The translations under genes were made by a program, and so were the position numbers. Source: Lachnospiraceae bacterium (lineage in GTDB: Bacteria > Bacillota > Clostridia > Lachnospirales > Lachnospiraceae). Taken from it: DNA of 64,000 nucleotides. The notes below the pieces were generated by a model. The model did not search any database, was not told the DNA's origin, and worked only from the letters and a program-made list of their open reading frames with translations. This document shows positions 44,252 to 53,550 of this stretch, piece by piece; positions within the stretch are counted from its first letter, which is position 1, and each line of letters starts with the position of its first letter. The DNA is taken from positions 1 through 64,000 of the forward strand of contig WRBB01000007.1 in assembly GCA_009779895.1 (NCBI GenBank), read 5' to 3'.

Positions 44252-45262
44252 ATGAATCATCATAAATATAGAAATACCAAAGGTATTGTAGCAGTGGGAT
44301 GTATCGTTACCGATGTTTGCTATACCATAGATAAATACCCACGCAAAGGAAATCTCACAAAAATATATAAGCCTTTTCTTTCCACCGGAGGGCTTAGTAA
44401 TATCGTCATTGATTTGGCCAGACTGGATAAAAATCTACCCATTACTGTAGGCGGAGTCATCGGCACAGATGAACATGGCGATTTTATTTTAGAAAAACTG
44501 GGACAGTATCCGAATGTTAATCTAAACAATATCATTCGTCGTGGCCGAACTTCCACAAGCTATGTTATGACAGAGGCTTGCAGCAAAGAACGAACCTTTT
44601 TCTATGACAGTGTCGGCAACGATGAACTTAGCCCAAAGGACATTGATTTTTCAGCTTTAAAAGGAGATTTTTTCATATTGGAATACCTATTGTCTTTGGA
44701 TGCTTTGGATGCTTTTGATACCGAATATGGCACCAAAAGTGCTTATGTCCTGAACCAAGCCCAAAAAGCCGGTATGAAAACTTTTGTTGATGTGATTTCC
44801 GAGGAAAAAAAAGAACGCTATAAAACAGCAGTGATACCCACTTTAAAATACGTAGACTATTTTACTTGCAATGAAATCGAAGCCGGCTCCATTGTTGGCA
44901 CAAAGCACCATGATGATGCCGGTATTGATGACAATAACATGTTTGCTACTTTAGAAAAAATCCGAACGTTTGGAGTGAGTGAGTGGATTGTGATACACGC
45001 ACCATCCTGTGCCTTTGGTCTAAACTGCAAAACAGGCGAAACCTTTAAAAAACCATCGGCTTCTCTGCCAAAAGATTACATCAAAGGTACCATCGGCGCA
45101 GGGGATGCCTTTGCTGCAGGTGTGGTTTATGCTGCATACAAAGGACTTGACTTGGAAACAGCTATGATAGCCGGCATTCAATGTGCCGCCCGTGCGCTTG
45201 GGCAAATCGACAACAACCTAGGTGTGATTCCTTTTGAACAGATGATGGTTGAGCAACTTTAA
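44252..45262 (+). CDS. PfkB-family carbohydrate kinase
   Basis: A 336-residue kinase of the ribokinase/PfkB family. Signature 1 is near STGGLSNIVIDLARL (about 44-58). Signature 2 is GTIGAGDAFAAGVVYA (about 279-294), with the catalytic Asp in GAGD. Substrate is not predictable from motifs; ribose, fructose, deoxy-sugars or nucleosides are all handled by the family. The ATG at 44252 follows AAAAGGAGG by six bases; a longer reading from 44159 has no such site. Candidate promoter: TTGGAA at 44188 and TATGAT at 44212. It is divergent from the malic enzyme gene. Confidence 0.88.
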   Translation: MNHHKYRNTKGIVAVGCIVTDVCYTIDKYPRKGNLTKIYKPFLSTGGLSNIVIDLARLDKNLPITVGGVIGTDEHGDFILEKLGQYPNVNLNNIIRRGRTSTSYVMTEACSKERTFFYDSVGNDELSPKDIDFSALKGDFFILEYLLSLDALDAFDTEYGTKSAYVLNQAQKAGMKTFVDVISEEKKERYKTAVIPTLKYVDYFTCNEIEAGSIVGTKHHDDAGIDDNNMFATLEKIRTFGVSEWIVIHAPSCAFGLNCKTGETFKKPSASLPKDYIKGTIGAGDAFAAGVVYAAYKGLDLETAMIAGIQCAARALGQIDNNLGVIPFEQMMVEQL

Positions 45263-45269
45263 ACATCAT

Positions 45270-45313
45270 TGCAACAGGCAAAGTCACTTTGTACAGTTTC
45301 TTGCATTTTTTTT
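45270..45313 (+). terminator. weak terminator after the PfkB kinase gene
   Basis: A short hairpin (CAAAG / CTTTG around 279-291 of the block, with flanking TGCAA / TTGCA) followed by a run of eight T residues. Confidence 0.45.
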
Positions 45314-45423
45314 AGTTACTGCTCACATTGTATCATTCCTTTGACTTCGTTATACTTTTACCTAGGGTTACATAACCTCAGATTACTGATACTAGCAAAT
45401 AAATTTAAGGAGACTATATTAAA

Positions 45424-46536
45424 ATGGCAAGTTTATCACTAAAAGACATTCAAAAAATTTATCCCAATGGATTCCAAGCAGTAAAAGACTTTAATCTGGA
45501 TATTGAGGACAAAGAGTTTATCATCTTTGTTGGTCCTTCCGGTTGCGGAAAGTCTACTACACTACGTATGATTGCCGGTTTGGAAGATATTTCCGGCGGT
45601 AGCCTCGAAATCGACGGCAAAGTTATGAATGATGTTGAACCAAAAGACCGTGATATTGCGATGGTTTTCCAAAACTATGCGCTTTATCCTCACATGACTG
45701 TACGTGACAACATGGCCTTTGGTTTGAAATTACGTAAGGTTCCAAAAGCTGAAATCAAAGAAAAAGTAGAAGAAGCCGCTCGCATTCTTGATCTGGACAA
45801 ATTGTTAGATCGTAAACCAAAAGCCCTTTCCGGCGGTCAAAGACAACGTGTGGCCATGGGGCGTGCTATCGTTCGTCATCCCAAAGTTTTCTTAATGGAT
45901 GAGCCTCTTTCAAACTTAGATGCCAAATTGAGAGTACAGATGCGGATTGAAATCTCAAAATTACACCAAAACTTAGGTGCAACGATGATTTATGTTACAC
46001 ATGACCAAACAGAAGCCATGACACTTGGTACCAGAATCGTCGTTATGAAAGACGGTATTGTGATGCAAGTGGATTCTCCAACAAACCTTTACAATACACC
46101 AAACAATCTGTTTGTTGCCGGTTTTATCGGTTCTCCACAAATGAACTTCCAAGATGCGGTCGTAGCAGTAAATGGCAGTGATGTGACTTTAACCATTGGT
46201 GATCATGTATTAAAAGCACCTGCTTCCAAAAAACAAGCCTTGATTGATGGCGGTTATGACGGCAAAACGATTGTTTTAGGCATTCGTCCGGAAAACATTC
46301 ATGACGAAGAGTCTATTATTGCTGCAAATCCTGATTCTGTTATCACATCAAATATCAAAGTTTATGAGTTATTGGGTGCGGAAGTTTATTTATACTTTGA
46401 TGTAGAAGGCACACAAATGACTGCACGTGTTAACCCACGTACAACACTTAGAACCGGTGATGATGCAACATTTGCATTGGATATGGAAAAAATCCATCTC
46501 TTTGACAAAGAAACAGAGTTGACGATTACAAACTAA
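45424..46536 (+). CDS. msmK: MsmK/UgpC-type sugar ABC transporter ATPase (orphan)
   Basis: A 370-residue family-1 carbohydrate importer ATPase with Walker A GPSGCGKST (about 38-46), signature LSGGQRQRVAMGRAIV (about 138-153), Walker B VFLMDEPLSNLD (about 157-168), H-loop THD, and the C-terminal MalK-type regulatory OB domain (GIRPENIH motif near 289). No permease or binding protein is adjacent, which is usual for MsmK in Firmicutes, where one ATPase serves several sugar importers. AAGGAGA precedes the ATG. A terminator lies 32 bases after its stop. Confidence 0.92.
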   Translation: MASLSLKDIQKIYPNGFQAVKDFNLDIEDKEFIIFVGPSGCGKSTTLRMIAGLEDISGGSLEIDGKVMNDVEPKDRDIAMVFQNYALYPHMTVRDNMAFGLKLRKVPKAEIKEKVEEAARILDLDKLLDRKPKALSGGQRQRVAMGRAIVRHPKVFLMDEPLSNLDAKLRVQMRIEISKLHQNLGATMIYVTHDQTEAMTLGTRIVVMKDGIVMQVDSPTNLYNTPNNLFVAGFIGSPQMNFQDAVVAVNGSDVTLTIGDHVLKAPASKKQALIDGGYDGKTIVLGIRPENIHDEESIIAANPDSVITSNIKVYELLGAEVYLYFDVEGTQMTARVNPRTTLRTGDDATFALDMEKIHLFDKETELTITN

Positions 46537-46567
46537 TACCTTAAAATGAAATAGTAGTAAATGGAGG

Positions 46568-46594
46568 GGCTGTACTACACTGTACAGCCTTTTT
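46568..46594 (+). terminator. Rho-independent terminator after the MsmK gene
   Basis: 8-bp stem GGCTGTAC / GTACAGCC (46568-46575 and 46582-46589), 6-base loop, then TTTTT. It sits between the ATPase and the CdaR-like gene, so read-through expression of the latter would be partial. Confidence 0.8.
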
Positions 46595-46619
46595 ATGTGC
46601 AGAGGATCAAAAGATAATT

Positions 46620-47534
46620 ATGACAATAGAGATAGAAAAAGCATTATCTGAACTAAAAAAACTAACCGGAACAGATTTTGAAGTTTCATCAAACTCTGCT
46701 GCCAGCCCCGCAGAAACTTTGACACAACTTCGTTATCTCATTACAGCCTATCAAGAGAAGTACAACAAAACAGACTTCCTGGTTAGCCTGATGCATGGTC
46801 CTATTCCATCCTATGATTTACAAGAACGAGCCAAACGCTTACACATTGACCCAAACATAGCTCGTGTTATGCTTCTGATTGAGTTAAAATCAGCATCTGA
46901 ACTGGCTACCGCCACAGAAATTTTAAAAAATCTCGTGGATTCTCGTACAAAAACCTTGTTTGTACCAATTAACAAAAACCAAATCGCCCTTTTAAAACCA
47001 ATCAAAGCCAAAGAAACCAATGAACACATTCGTATGTTTTGCCATATGTTGACCGATACCCTAAATATGGAAGCGCTTGTATCCGTTCATCTTTCCTATA
47101 GCGAAACATTTCATTCTTTACTAGATCTGGCAGAAGTTTATCGGGAAAACACATTGGCCTTACGCATTGGAAAGTTATTTCACTCGGATAAAAATGTTTT
47201 TCCCAACAACAAACTAGGCGTCGGGCGATTAATTGGTGCATTGCCCCTGAACGTTTGCGAAGATTTTATCACAGAACTATTCGGAACGGATTTACCGGAA
47301 ATCATTGACGATGACACCCAACGAATCATCAGCAGATTTATCCGCAACAATCAAAACATTGCAGAGACTGCAAAGCAGTTACATATGCATCGAAACACAC
47401 TTATCTTACGCTTAGAAAAAATCGAAAAAAGCACCGGCCTTGATCTTCGTCAATTTGAAGATGCCATGACCTTAAAAATTGCTATGATGGTAATGAGTTA
47501 TTATCAAACAGAAAGGAAACAAAAAAATGAATGA
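46620..47534 (+). CDS. CdaR/PucR-type HTH regulator
   Basis: A 304-residue cytosolic protein. The last 60 residues are a PucR/CdaR-type HTH (FIRNNQNIAETAKQLHMHRNT, then LRLEKIEKSTGLDLRQFED). The rest is a helical sensor part without a recognised ligand domain; it is not the GAF or diacid-sensing type. Only a weak ribosome site precedes the ATG. Lachnospirales often place such a gene next to msmK, so a role in carbohydrate control is likely. The last codons overlap the start of the next gene by 8 bp. Confidence 0.8.
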   Translation: MTIEIEKALSELKKLTGTDFEVSSNSAASPAETLTQLRYLITAYQEKYNKTDFLVSLMHGPIPSYDLQERAKRLHIDPNIARVMLLIELKSASELATATEILKNLVDSRTKTLFVPINKNQIALLKPIKAKETNEHIRMFCHMLTDTLNMEALVSVHLSYSETFHSLLDLAEVYRENTLALRIGKLFHSDKNVFPNNKLGVGRLIGALPLNVCEDFITELFGTDLPEIIDDDTQRIISRFIRNNQNIAETAKQLHMHRNTLILRLEKIEKSTGLDLRQFEDAMTLKIAMMVMSYYQTERKQKNE

Positions 47535-48033
47535 CGCATTATATGAACACATCGTTGCCCGCAAATCCGGCCCTTTAGATTTGGTTAAGAAAATAGGAAT
47601 CATTGTAGCTTTGGTTTTACTTTTATTCATACTATTTTCTATTCCCACAGTTGGTACATTCGCTCTGATTATTGTAGCCGGCTTAGGGTTTTTGGCATAT
47701 CAATTTGTTTTCACAAAATTAAATGTTGAGTATGAGTACGCTTTGTTGAATCATGATATTGATATTGATATCATCTATAGCCAACAAAAAAGAAAACGGT
47801 TGTTAAGTTTTGATTTCCAACAAGCCGAAATCATCGCTCCCAAAAACTCGCCTCGATTAAACGCCATTAACCCGGAAAAAACTTATGATTTTACTTCACG
47901 GGCCGCAGATGCAAAGACTTATGCCATCGTGATTTCTTTGGAACGAAAAAAAGTCTGTGTGTTGATTGAGCCGGATCAAGGTATGATTAATCATATGAAA
48001 CCTTGGATGGGAAGCAAATTTTTTCTTGATTAA
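47527..48033 (+). CDS. DUF6106-like membrane protein
   Basis: A 168-residue protein with two adjacent membrane spans (about residues 22-44 and 47-60) and a soluble C-terminal domain. The opening MNDALYEHIVARK and the later VEYEYALLNHDIDIDIIY resemble DUF6106 proteins, found next to sugar ABC ATPases and CdaR-type regulators in Clostridia. Family match is from memory. GAAAGGA precedes the ATG, which lies inside the end of the regulator gene, so the two are translationally coupled. A strong hairpin at 48038-48083 ends the unit. Function unknown. Confidence 0.65.
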   Translation: MNDALYEHIVARKSGPLDLVKKIGIIVALVLLLFILFSIPTVGTFALIIVAGLGFLAYQFVFTKLNVEYEYALLNHDIDIDIIYSQQKRKRLLSFDFQQAEIIAPKNSPRLNAINPEKTYDFTSRAADAKTYAIVISLERKKVCVLIEPDQGMINHMKPWMGSKFFLD

Positions 48034-48037
48034 AATC

Positions 48038-48083
48038 GAACATCGCAATGAAGTTAAAAAAACAAAACTTCATTGCGATGTTC
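48038..48083. terminator. strong bidirectional hairpin between the DUF6106-like and trxB genes
   Basis: Perfect 18-bp inverted repeat (left arm 48038-48055, right arm 48066-48083) with an A-rich 10-base loop. It sits between two convergent genes and can end transcription from either side. Confidence 0.75.
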
Positions 48084-48099
48084 TTAAATTTATGACAAA

Positions 48100-49014
48100 C
48101 TAGCGAAACGCTAGGTATTTGCAGGCCGCCAGTGCTGCTACAGCCCCATCTGCTGCCGCCGTAGTCAATTGCCTCACCTCTTTGGTGCGACAATCACCGG
48201 CTGCAAAAATCTGTGGATGTGATGTCATACAATCTTCTGCGGATAACACAAAACCGTAACTATCCAAAGACACAATCCCACCAAATCTTTCATTGTCCGG
48301 CACTTGCCCAATCGCTACAAATACACCGGACACGTCAATAGTGGACTCCGCTTCCGTTTCTTTGTTGACCAAAACCAAACCGGTTACTTCTGTTTCTCCT
48401 ACAATCTCTTTAATGGTACTATTTAAAACAAACTCTACATTTTCTTTTCCTCTTAAAACTTCAACCAGACTCTCTTCCCCACGAAACGCATCCCGGCGAT
48501 GAATCAAATAAACCCGATTGCAATAGTTCGACAAAAATTCTGCATCTTCCAAAGCAGTATTGCCACCACCATTTACCGCTACATCCAACCCTCTAAAAAA
48601 TGCACCGTCACAAGTAGCACAATAAGATACACCCGCTCCAATCAACTCCCGTTCTTTGGGAATACCTAACTTTCTAGGCGTAACCCCCGACGCAATAATA
48701 ACCGTTTTGCAAGATATTTTTTCATCCGCCGTCTGTATCACCATCACACCATCTATTTCTTTGATATCGATGACCTGCGCCTGCTTGGTTTCCGCCCCTT
48801 GATCCTTGGCCTGCTTTAATAAAGCAAAAGAAAATTCCGCACCACTGATACTAGCAATACCCGGGTAGTTTTCCACATGAAGAGAGGAAGCAATTTGACC
48901 ACCAAAAGTAGTACCCTCAAATATAATCGTCCTTTTACCTGCACGTTGACCATAAACAGCAGCCGTCATTCCGGCAGCACCACCGCCAACAATTCCAATG
49001 TCATACATCTTCAT
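48100..49014 (-). CDS. trxB: thioredoxin reductase
   Basis: A 304-residue FAD/NADPH enzyme. It has the FAD motif IVGGGAAGMTAAVYG (about 8-22), the redox pair YCATC (Cys132 and Cys135), a second dinucleotide motif VNGGGNTALEDAEFLS (near 147), and FAAGDC near 270. It reduces thioredoxin at NADPH cost. It lies 76 bp after nrdD, whose product carries its own thioredoxin domain, so this reductase is its obvious electron source. AAAGGA precedes the ATG at 49014; a second ATG two codons later is also possible. Confidence 0.95.
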   Translation of the reverse strand: MKMYDIGIVGGGAAGMTAAVYGQRAGKRTIIFEGTTFGGQIASSLHVENYPGIASISGAEFSFALLKQAKDQGAETKQAQVIDIKEIDGVMVIQTADEKISCKTVIIASGVTPRKLGIPKERELIGAGVSYCATCDGAFFRGLDVAVNGGGNTALEDAEFLSNYCNRVYLIHRRDAFRGEESLVEVLRGKENVEFVLNSTIKEIVGETEVTGLVLVNKETEAESTIDVSGVFVAIGQVPDNERFGGIVSLDSYGFVLSAEDCMTSHPQIFAAGDCRTKEVRQLTTAAADGAVAALAACKYLAFR

Positions 49015-49031
49015 TCCCTTTCCTTTTGAAC

Positions 49032-49050
49032 GGGCGACTTTACGTCGCCC
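49032..49050 (-). terminator. hairpin between nrdD and trxB
   Basis: 7-bp stem GGGCGAC / GTCGCCC with a 5-base loop, between the nrdD stop and the trxB ribosome site. It may be a processing or attenuation stem, as no T-run follows. Confidence 0.4.
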
Positions 49051-49090
49051 ATAATCATGTACAAAGCGGGCAAGCCCACGTCAACACTTC

Positions 49091-51430
49091 CTAGCCTTCA
49101 ATCCCGTCTATGTAGGCTTTGATGTTTGAAGCATTGCTCATTTTTTGTACACCCTTTTCATCTACAACGACCAGCGTAGGTGCTTGTCGTACACCAAATT
49201 CTCTCGCCAAATCTATATTTTCTTCCGCATCTACCGTTTTATAAACAATCTTGGCAGCATTTAAAGATGTTGCGGCAACCTCACAATTGGGACAAGTCTT
49301 GGTGGTAAATAACAATGTCTTGGAACCATACGCTTCCAAATTGTGCCCTTCTTCCTTTGCACCGGCTACATTGTATACTTTTCGTTCTTTATATTCCTGA
49401 GACTTACCATCATTCCAATTCTTCACAGGGCGATAATATCCTGTAATACGACTATACACTTCTGTTTCTTCCTGGCAAGTCGGACAAACCAACTCCTCAC
49501 CCCGCAAGTAACCATGGTTTTTACAAATAGAATAAGTCGGCGACATCGTATAATAAGGCAGTTTATAATTTGTAGCAATGGCACGCACCAAATGGGCCGC
49601 CGCATTCCAGTCCGGTAATTTTTCCCCTAGGAATGTATGGAATACGGTACCGGATGTATAAAGGGTTTGCAATTCATCTTGAATATCCAACGCCTCAAAT
49701 ACATCATCCGTATAACTAACAGGCAAATGAGAACTATTGGTATAATATGGTGTACCGCAATCCTCCGCCGCCGTAATAATATCACCAAAACGTGCTACAT
49801 CATGTTTTGCCAAACGATAAGTTGTCGATTCCGCAGGTGTTGCCTCCAGATTATACAATTCACCATACAATTCTTGATAATCAGACAAACGCTCACGCAT
49901 ATGATTTAACACTCTCTTGGTAAATGCCTGCGTTTCTGTATGCGTCATATCTTTTTGAATCCACTTAGCATTTAAAGCCGCTTCATTCATGCCAATCAAA
50001 CCAATGGTGGAAAAATGATTGTCAAAGGAACCTAAATATCTCTTTGTATAGGGATACAATCCTTCTTCTAACAACTTAGAAATAACTTGTCGCTTGGTAT
50101 GCAAAGAACGAGCTGATATGTCCATCATACGGTTCAAGCGCACAAAGAACTCCTCTTCCGTCTTTGCCAAATAAGCAATCCGTGGCATATTAATGGTCAC
50201 AACACCAATGGAACCGGTGCTTTCACCACTGCCAAAAAATCCACCGGATTTCTTACGCAACTCTCTTAAGTCCAAACGCAAGCGACAGCACATGCTACGC
50301 ACATCACTTGGTTCCATATCACTGTTGATATAATTTGAAAAGTAAGGTGTACCATACTTGGCTGTCATCTCAAATAACAAACGATTGTTTTCATTGTCCG
50401 ACCAATCAAATTCATTGGTAATGGAATAAGTCGGAATCGGATATTGGAAGCCACGTCCTTGTGAATCTCCCTCTATCATGGTTTCAATAAATGCTTTATT
50501 GACCATGTTCATCTCTTCTTGGCAATCACCATAGGTAAAGTCCACCTCTTCCCCGCCAATAATCGCCGGTAAATTGGCCAAATCATTCGGTATCGTCCAA
50601 TCCAATGTAATATTTGAAAAAGGTGCCTGTGTACCCCAGCGAGAGGGAATATTTACACCATATATAAAGGACTCAATGCATTTTTTCACATCACGATAAC
50701 TCAAATTGTCCACTCTCACAAAAGGAGCCAGGTATGTGTCAAAAGAAGAAAACGCTTGTGCACCCGCCCACTCATTTTGCATAATACCTAAAAAGTTGAC
50801 CATTTGATTGCAAAGAACACTCAAATGCTTTGCCGGAGCCGAAGTAATACGCCCCATAACACCACCAAGACCCTCTTGAATCAGCTGTTTCAAAGACCAA
50901 CCTGCACAATATCCGGTCAGCATAGACAAGTCATGAATATGAAGATCCGCACCTTTGTGTGCGTTGTTGATTTCATCATCGTATATCTCAGATAACCAGT
51001 AATTGGCTGTAACGGCGCCGGAGTTACTCAAAATCAAACCACCCACTGAATAAGTAACGGTAGAATTTTCTTTTACACGCCAATCCGTAATGCGCACATA
51101 ACTATCTATAATGTCTTTATAATCAACCATCGTCGCATTTAGATTACGAACTTTTTCTCTTTGTTTTCGATAAAGAATATAGCTCTTGGCAACATCAGCA
51201 TAACCCGCCTTAATCAACATAGCCTCTACACTGTCTTGCACATCTTCTACCGCAATCAAATTGTCTTTGATCTTCGGCTCATAATCTGCTGTCACTTTCA
51301 ACGCCAATAAATCAATAATATCTTGGTTATGATGGCGTTCACAAGCATCAAAAGCCGATTTAACCGCCTCTCCGATCTTGGCTAATTGAAACACGGCAAT
51401 CTTGCCATCTCGTTTTAGAACTTGATACAT
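49091..51430 (-). CDS. nrdD: anaerobic ribonucleoside-triphosphate reductase fused to a thioredoxin-like domain
   Basis: A 779-residue class III reductase, which makes deoxynucleotides in anaerobes. Residues 1-95 are an ATP-cone (VLKRDGKIAVFQLAKIGEAV). The core has the glycyl-radical site RITGY (Gly about 664) and the zinc motif C-x2-H-x9-C-x2-C (about 636-652). Residues about 700-779 are a thioredoxin/NrdH-like domain with CPNC (713-716) and cis-Pro motif QAPTLV. The fused redoxin suggests thioredoxin-type reduction in place of formate. The activase NrdG is not in this window. Promoter at 51491-51519. Confidence 0.95.
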   Translation of the reverse strand: MYQVLKRDGKIAVFQLAKIGEAVKSAFDACERHHNQDIIDLLALKVTADYEPKIKDNLIAVEDVQDSVEAMLIKAGYADVAKSYILYRKQREKVRNLNATMVDYKDIIDSYVRITDWRVKENSTVTYSVGGLILSNSGAVTANYWLSEIYDDEINNAHKGADLHIHDLSMLTGYCAGWSLKQLIQEGLGGVMGRITSAPAKHLSVLCNQMVNFLGIMQNEWAGAQAFSSFDTYLAPFVRVDNLSYRDVKKCIESFIYGVNIPSRWGTQAPFSNITLDWTIPNDLANLPAIIGGEEVDFTYGDCQEEMNMVNKAFIETMIEGDSQGRGFQYPIPTYSITNEFDWSDNENNRLLFEMTAKYGTPYFSNYINSDMEPSDVRSMCCRLRLDLRELRKKSGGFFGSGESTGSIGVVTINMPRIAYLAKTEEEFFVRLNRMMDISARSLHTKRQVISKLLEEGLYPYTKRYLGSFDNHFSTIGLIGMNEAALNAKWIQKDMTHTETQAFTKRVLNHMRERLSDYQELYGELYNLEATPAESTTYRLAKHDVARFGDIITAAEDCGTPYYTNSSHLPVSYTDDVFEALDIQDELQTLYTSGTVFHTFLGEKLPDWNAAAHLVRAIATNYKLPYYTMSPTYSICKNHGYLRGEELVCPTCQEETEVYSRITGYYRPVKNWNDGKSQEYKERKVYNVAGAKEEGHNLEAYGSKTLLFTTKTCPNCEVAATSLNAAKIVYKTVDAEENIDLAREFGVRQAPTLVVVDEKGVQKMSNASNIKAYIDGIEG

Positions 51431-51490
51431 CTTTGTATTCTCCTTCCTCTTCCCACCAATATTTCACTCATTATTTTTCATGGTTCTTTT

Positions 51491-51519
51491 ATTCTACACG
51501 TGACCGGGTAGAAAGTCAA
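51491..51519 (-). promoter_or_regulatory. nrdD-trxB promoter
   Basis: TTGACT (51519-51514) and TAGAAT (51496-51491), 17-bp spacer, about 60 bases before the nrdD ATG. No NrdR-type box is obvious. Confidence 0.75.
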
Positions 51520-51523
51520 TCAA

Positions 51524-51575
51524 AAAAACAACATCTTGTGATTAAATATTTATTAAAACACAAGATGTTGTTTTT
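51524..51575 (-). terminator. Rho-independent terminator of the 51615-63981 cluster
   Basis: A 17-bp inverted repeat (AAAAACAACATCTTGTG / CACAAGATGTTGTTTTT) with an 18-base loop; on the minus strand it is followed by a run of T residues. It ends the long minus-strand cluster before nrdD. Confidence 0.85.
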
Positions 51576-51614
51576 ATAAGGTTTTTTATTTTTCAAATAA
51601 CATCTGCTTTTTTC

Positions 51615-52565
51615 TTAATTTACAATAAACGGGCACGCTTTTCCCGTTAATACATCCATCAAATTTTTCACCGACGCATTTGCCATATTTTCCGTCGCTT
51701 CCTTCGTATGGGCACCGGTATGAGGTGTCAGCACCACATTATCCAGCTCAAATAAAGGAGATGCTTCAGGTGGCTCTACCGCAAAAGCATCTAAGCCCAA
51801 TCCACCCAATCTACCACTTTGCAGAGCTTCATAAGCATCTTGTTCATGCACCAAGCCTCCCCTTGATGTATTCACAATAATAACACCCGACTTCATCAAC
51901 TGAATGGTTTTTTTATTAACATAATGTAAGGTTTCGTCATTGAGCGGAATATGCAAGCTAATTACATCTGACTCTTTCATCACATCCATTTGCGTACCAT
52001 TTTCGATTTCATGTTCCCGGCAATAAGATTCATCCATAAAAGGGTCGTATGCGATGACTTTCATACCAAAACCCTGACCGCAACGAGCAACCACTTTCCC
52101 AATGGCACCCAATCCCAAAATCCCCAAGGTTTTGCCTTTTAATTCCATGCCACTGGAACGCACCCATGCTCCGGATTTCGTCTGTTTATCCAAGTAAGGG
52201 ATCCGCCTGGCCAACGACAAAATCAAACCCATTGCCAACTCTCCCACTGCTTGGGCATTCACACCCGGCGTATTTGTAACAGGTATCCCTGCTTTCTTTG
52301 CCGCTTCAATATCCACACGATCATATCCGGCCCCATAACGGGAAATCACTTTTAAATTCGGAGCCGCTTGTATTACCTTTTCTGTCACAAAATCCAATCC
52401 CGCCAAATAGCCGTCACAATCTTTTAATAATTCAATTAATTCCTCTTCCTGCAAAGGTTTCCCTGTTGGATTAAACACCAACTCTTTGGCAAATTCTCGT
52501 AATTTCTCCATTGCGTCTGATTGATTATTCGAATGCATCGATGTAGGTGTCACAAGTATTTTCAT
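51615..52565 (-). CDS. D-isomer-specific 2-hydroxyacid dehydrogenase (phosphoglycerate-dehydrogenase-like)
   Basis: A 316-residue NAD-dependent dehydrogenase. The Rossmann motif LGILGLGAIGKVVA lies near 147-160, the catalytic Arg in VNTSRGGLVHE (near 229), the Glu in FAVEPPEASP (near 258) and the His in LTPHTGAHTKEA (near 282). The family interconverts 2-keto and D-2-hydroxy acids, such as glycerate and hydroxypyruvate or 2-keto sugar acids. AAAGGAAT lies upstream of the ATG. It ends just before the cluster terminator. A truncated copy of its C-terminus is at 63103-63189. Confidence 0.9.
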   Translation of the reverse strand: MKILVTPTSMHSNNQSDAMEKLREFAKELVFNPTGKPLQEEELIELLKDCDGYLAGLDFVTEKVIQAAPNLKVISRYGAGYDRVDIEAAKKAGIPVTNTPGVNAQAVGELAMGLILSLARRIPYLDKQTKSGAWVRSSGMELKGKTLGILGLGAIGKVVARCGQGFGMKVIAYDPFMDESYCREHEIENGTQMDVMKESDVISLHIPLNDETLHYVNKKTIQLMKSGVIIVNTSRGGLVHEQDAYEALQSGRLGGLGLDAFAVEPPEASPLFELDNVVLTPHTGAHTKEATENMANASVKNLMDVLTGKACPFIVN

Positions 52566-52587
52566 AATAATTCATCCATTCCTTTCT

Positions 52588-53544
52588 CTAGTGATTGTAT
52601 AAACGCACAAAATTATCATGTGTCATTTTTTCAATTTGTGCCTCGGTAATACCGTATTCTCGCAACAAAGGAAAAAAAGACGTAAATAAATAACACAACC
52701 CAATCCCCTCGGGATGATATGCTTTTAATCGCTCCCTTGTTGTATCCAAAGAACAAAGTATTTGATTGCCATAACCAGCATCTATCAACTCTTTTATAAG
52801 CTTTGCTTCACTTTCATCATCATGATACTTAAAACGGCCAATGGTATCAAACTCTAAGGTAATACCTTTTTCCAAAACCGGCAAGTAAAATGACAAAGGC
52901 TTTATTTCTCTATCCATATGACAAAACATAATCTTACGCGGGTTGATGCCCCATTTTTGTAAATATCCCAGCAATGCCACATGATCCGCTTCTTGGTCAA
53001 TATGAACTTTCATAGGCACATCACAATGTATCGCCGCTTTTGCCGCCGCTTCAAAACACTTCAGATATTGCGGTGTCAATCCAATTACATCAAGAGCTGT
53101 CTTAATAATACCGGCACGTAAACCGACAACCCACTCTTTTGGTGCCTTGCTATCTATATCTCGAAAAACGCCCACTTCCAATTCATGCACATAAACATCT
53201 TTTAATTGTTCCAAAGAATAAGTAAATAACCAGTGATCTTTTGGATAAAAAGCATGCTTATGAAAACCTGTCGAACAAATAATATGGACACCCGTATCTT
53301 TTGATATTTGGGCCAGTCCCTCCGCTACCCGATTGCAACCACCCGGTTGTGCATCTACGAGGGTGTTACCTCCCATGCTTTTAAAAGCACGCACTTCAAC
53401 CGTACTCTTATTTATATCATCAATACAAAGAGCCTGATTTAATGTTGCAGATACACCTTTGCTAATCAATAAGTGTTCATGGCTTTGGCAAAAGCCAATT
53501 TCATCCGGTGCTTTTGCCCCATTTACTGTTATGATTTTTTTCAT
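52588..53544 (-). CDS. phosphotriesterase-family hydrolase, likely sugar-lactonase
   Basis: A 318-residue amidohydrolase-superfamily TIM barrel. The metal ligands of the PTE family are visible: His22 and His24 in CQSHEHLL, a Lys in AGIIKT (near 147), His in KVHIDQ (near 183), His in IMFCHMD (near 217) and Asp in LCSLDTTR (near 267). PTE-like lactonases open sugar lactones and related esters; phosphotriesters are side substrates. In this cluster of dehydrogenases, lactone hydrolysis fits well. AGGTGATGAAAG precedes the ATG at 53544. Confidence 0.85.
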   Translation of the reverse strand: MKKIITVNGAKAPDEIGFCQSHEHLLISKGVSATLNQALCIDDINKSTVEVRAFKSMGGNTLVDAQPGGCNRVAEGLAQISKDTGVHIICSTGFHKHAFYPKDHWLFTYSLEQLKDVYVHELEVGVFRDIDSKAPKEWVVGLRAGIIKTALDVIGLTPQYLKCFEAAAKAAIHCDVPMKVHIDQEADHVALLGYLQKWGINPRKIMFCHMDREIKPLSFYLPVLEKGITLEFDTIGRFKYHDDESEAKLIKELIDAGYGNQILCSLDTTRERLKAYHPEGIGLCYLFTSFFPLLREYGITEAQIEKMTHDNFVRLYNH

Positions 53545-53550
53545 CTTTCA

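Noticed and set aside
44252..45262. IolC (5-dehydro-2-deoxygluconokinase) identity for the PfkB kinase
   Set aside because: Only general PfkB motifs are visible, and it is not in the inositol operon.
49032..49050. A full terminator between nrdD and trxB
   Set aside because: The stem is short and has no T-run; co-transcription is more likely.
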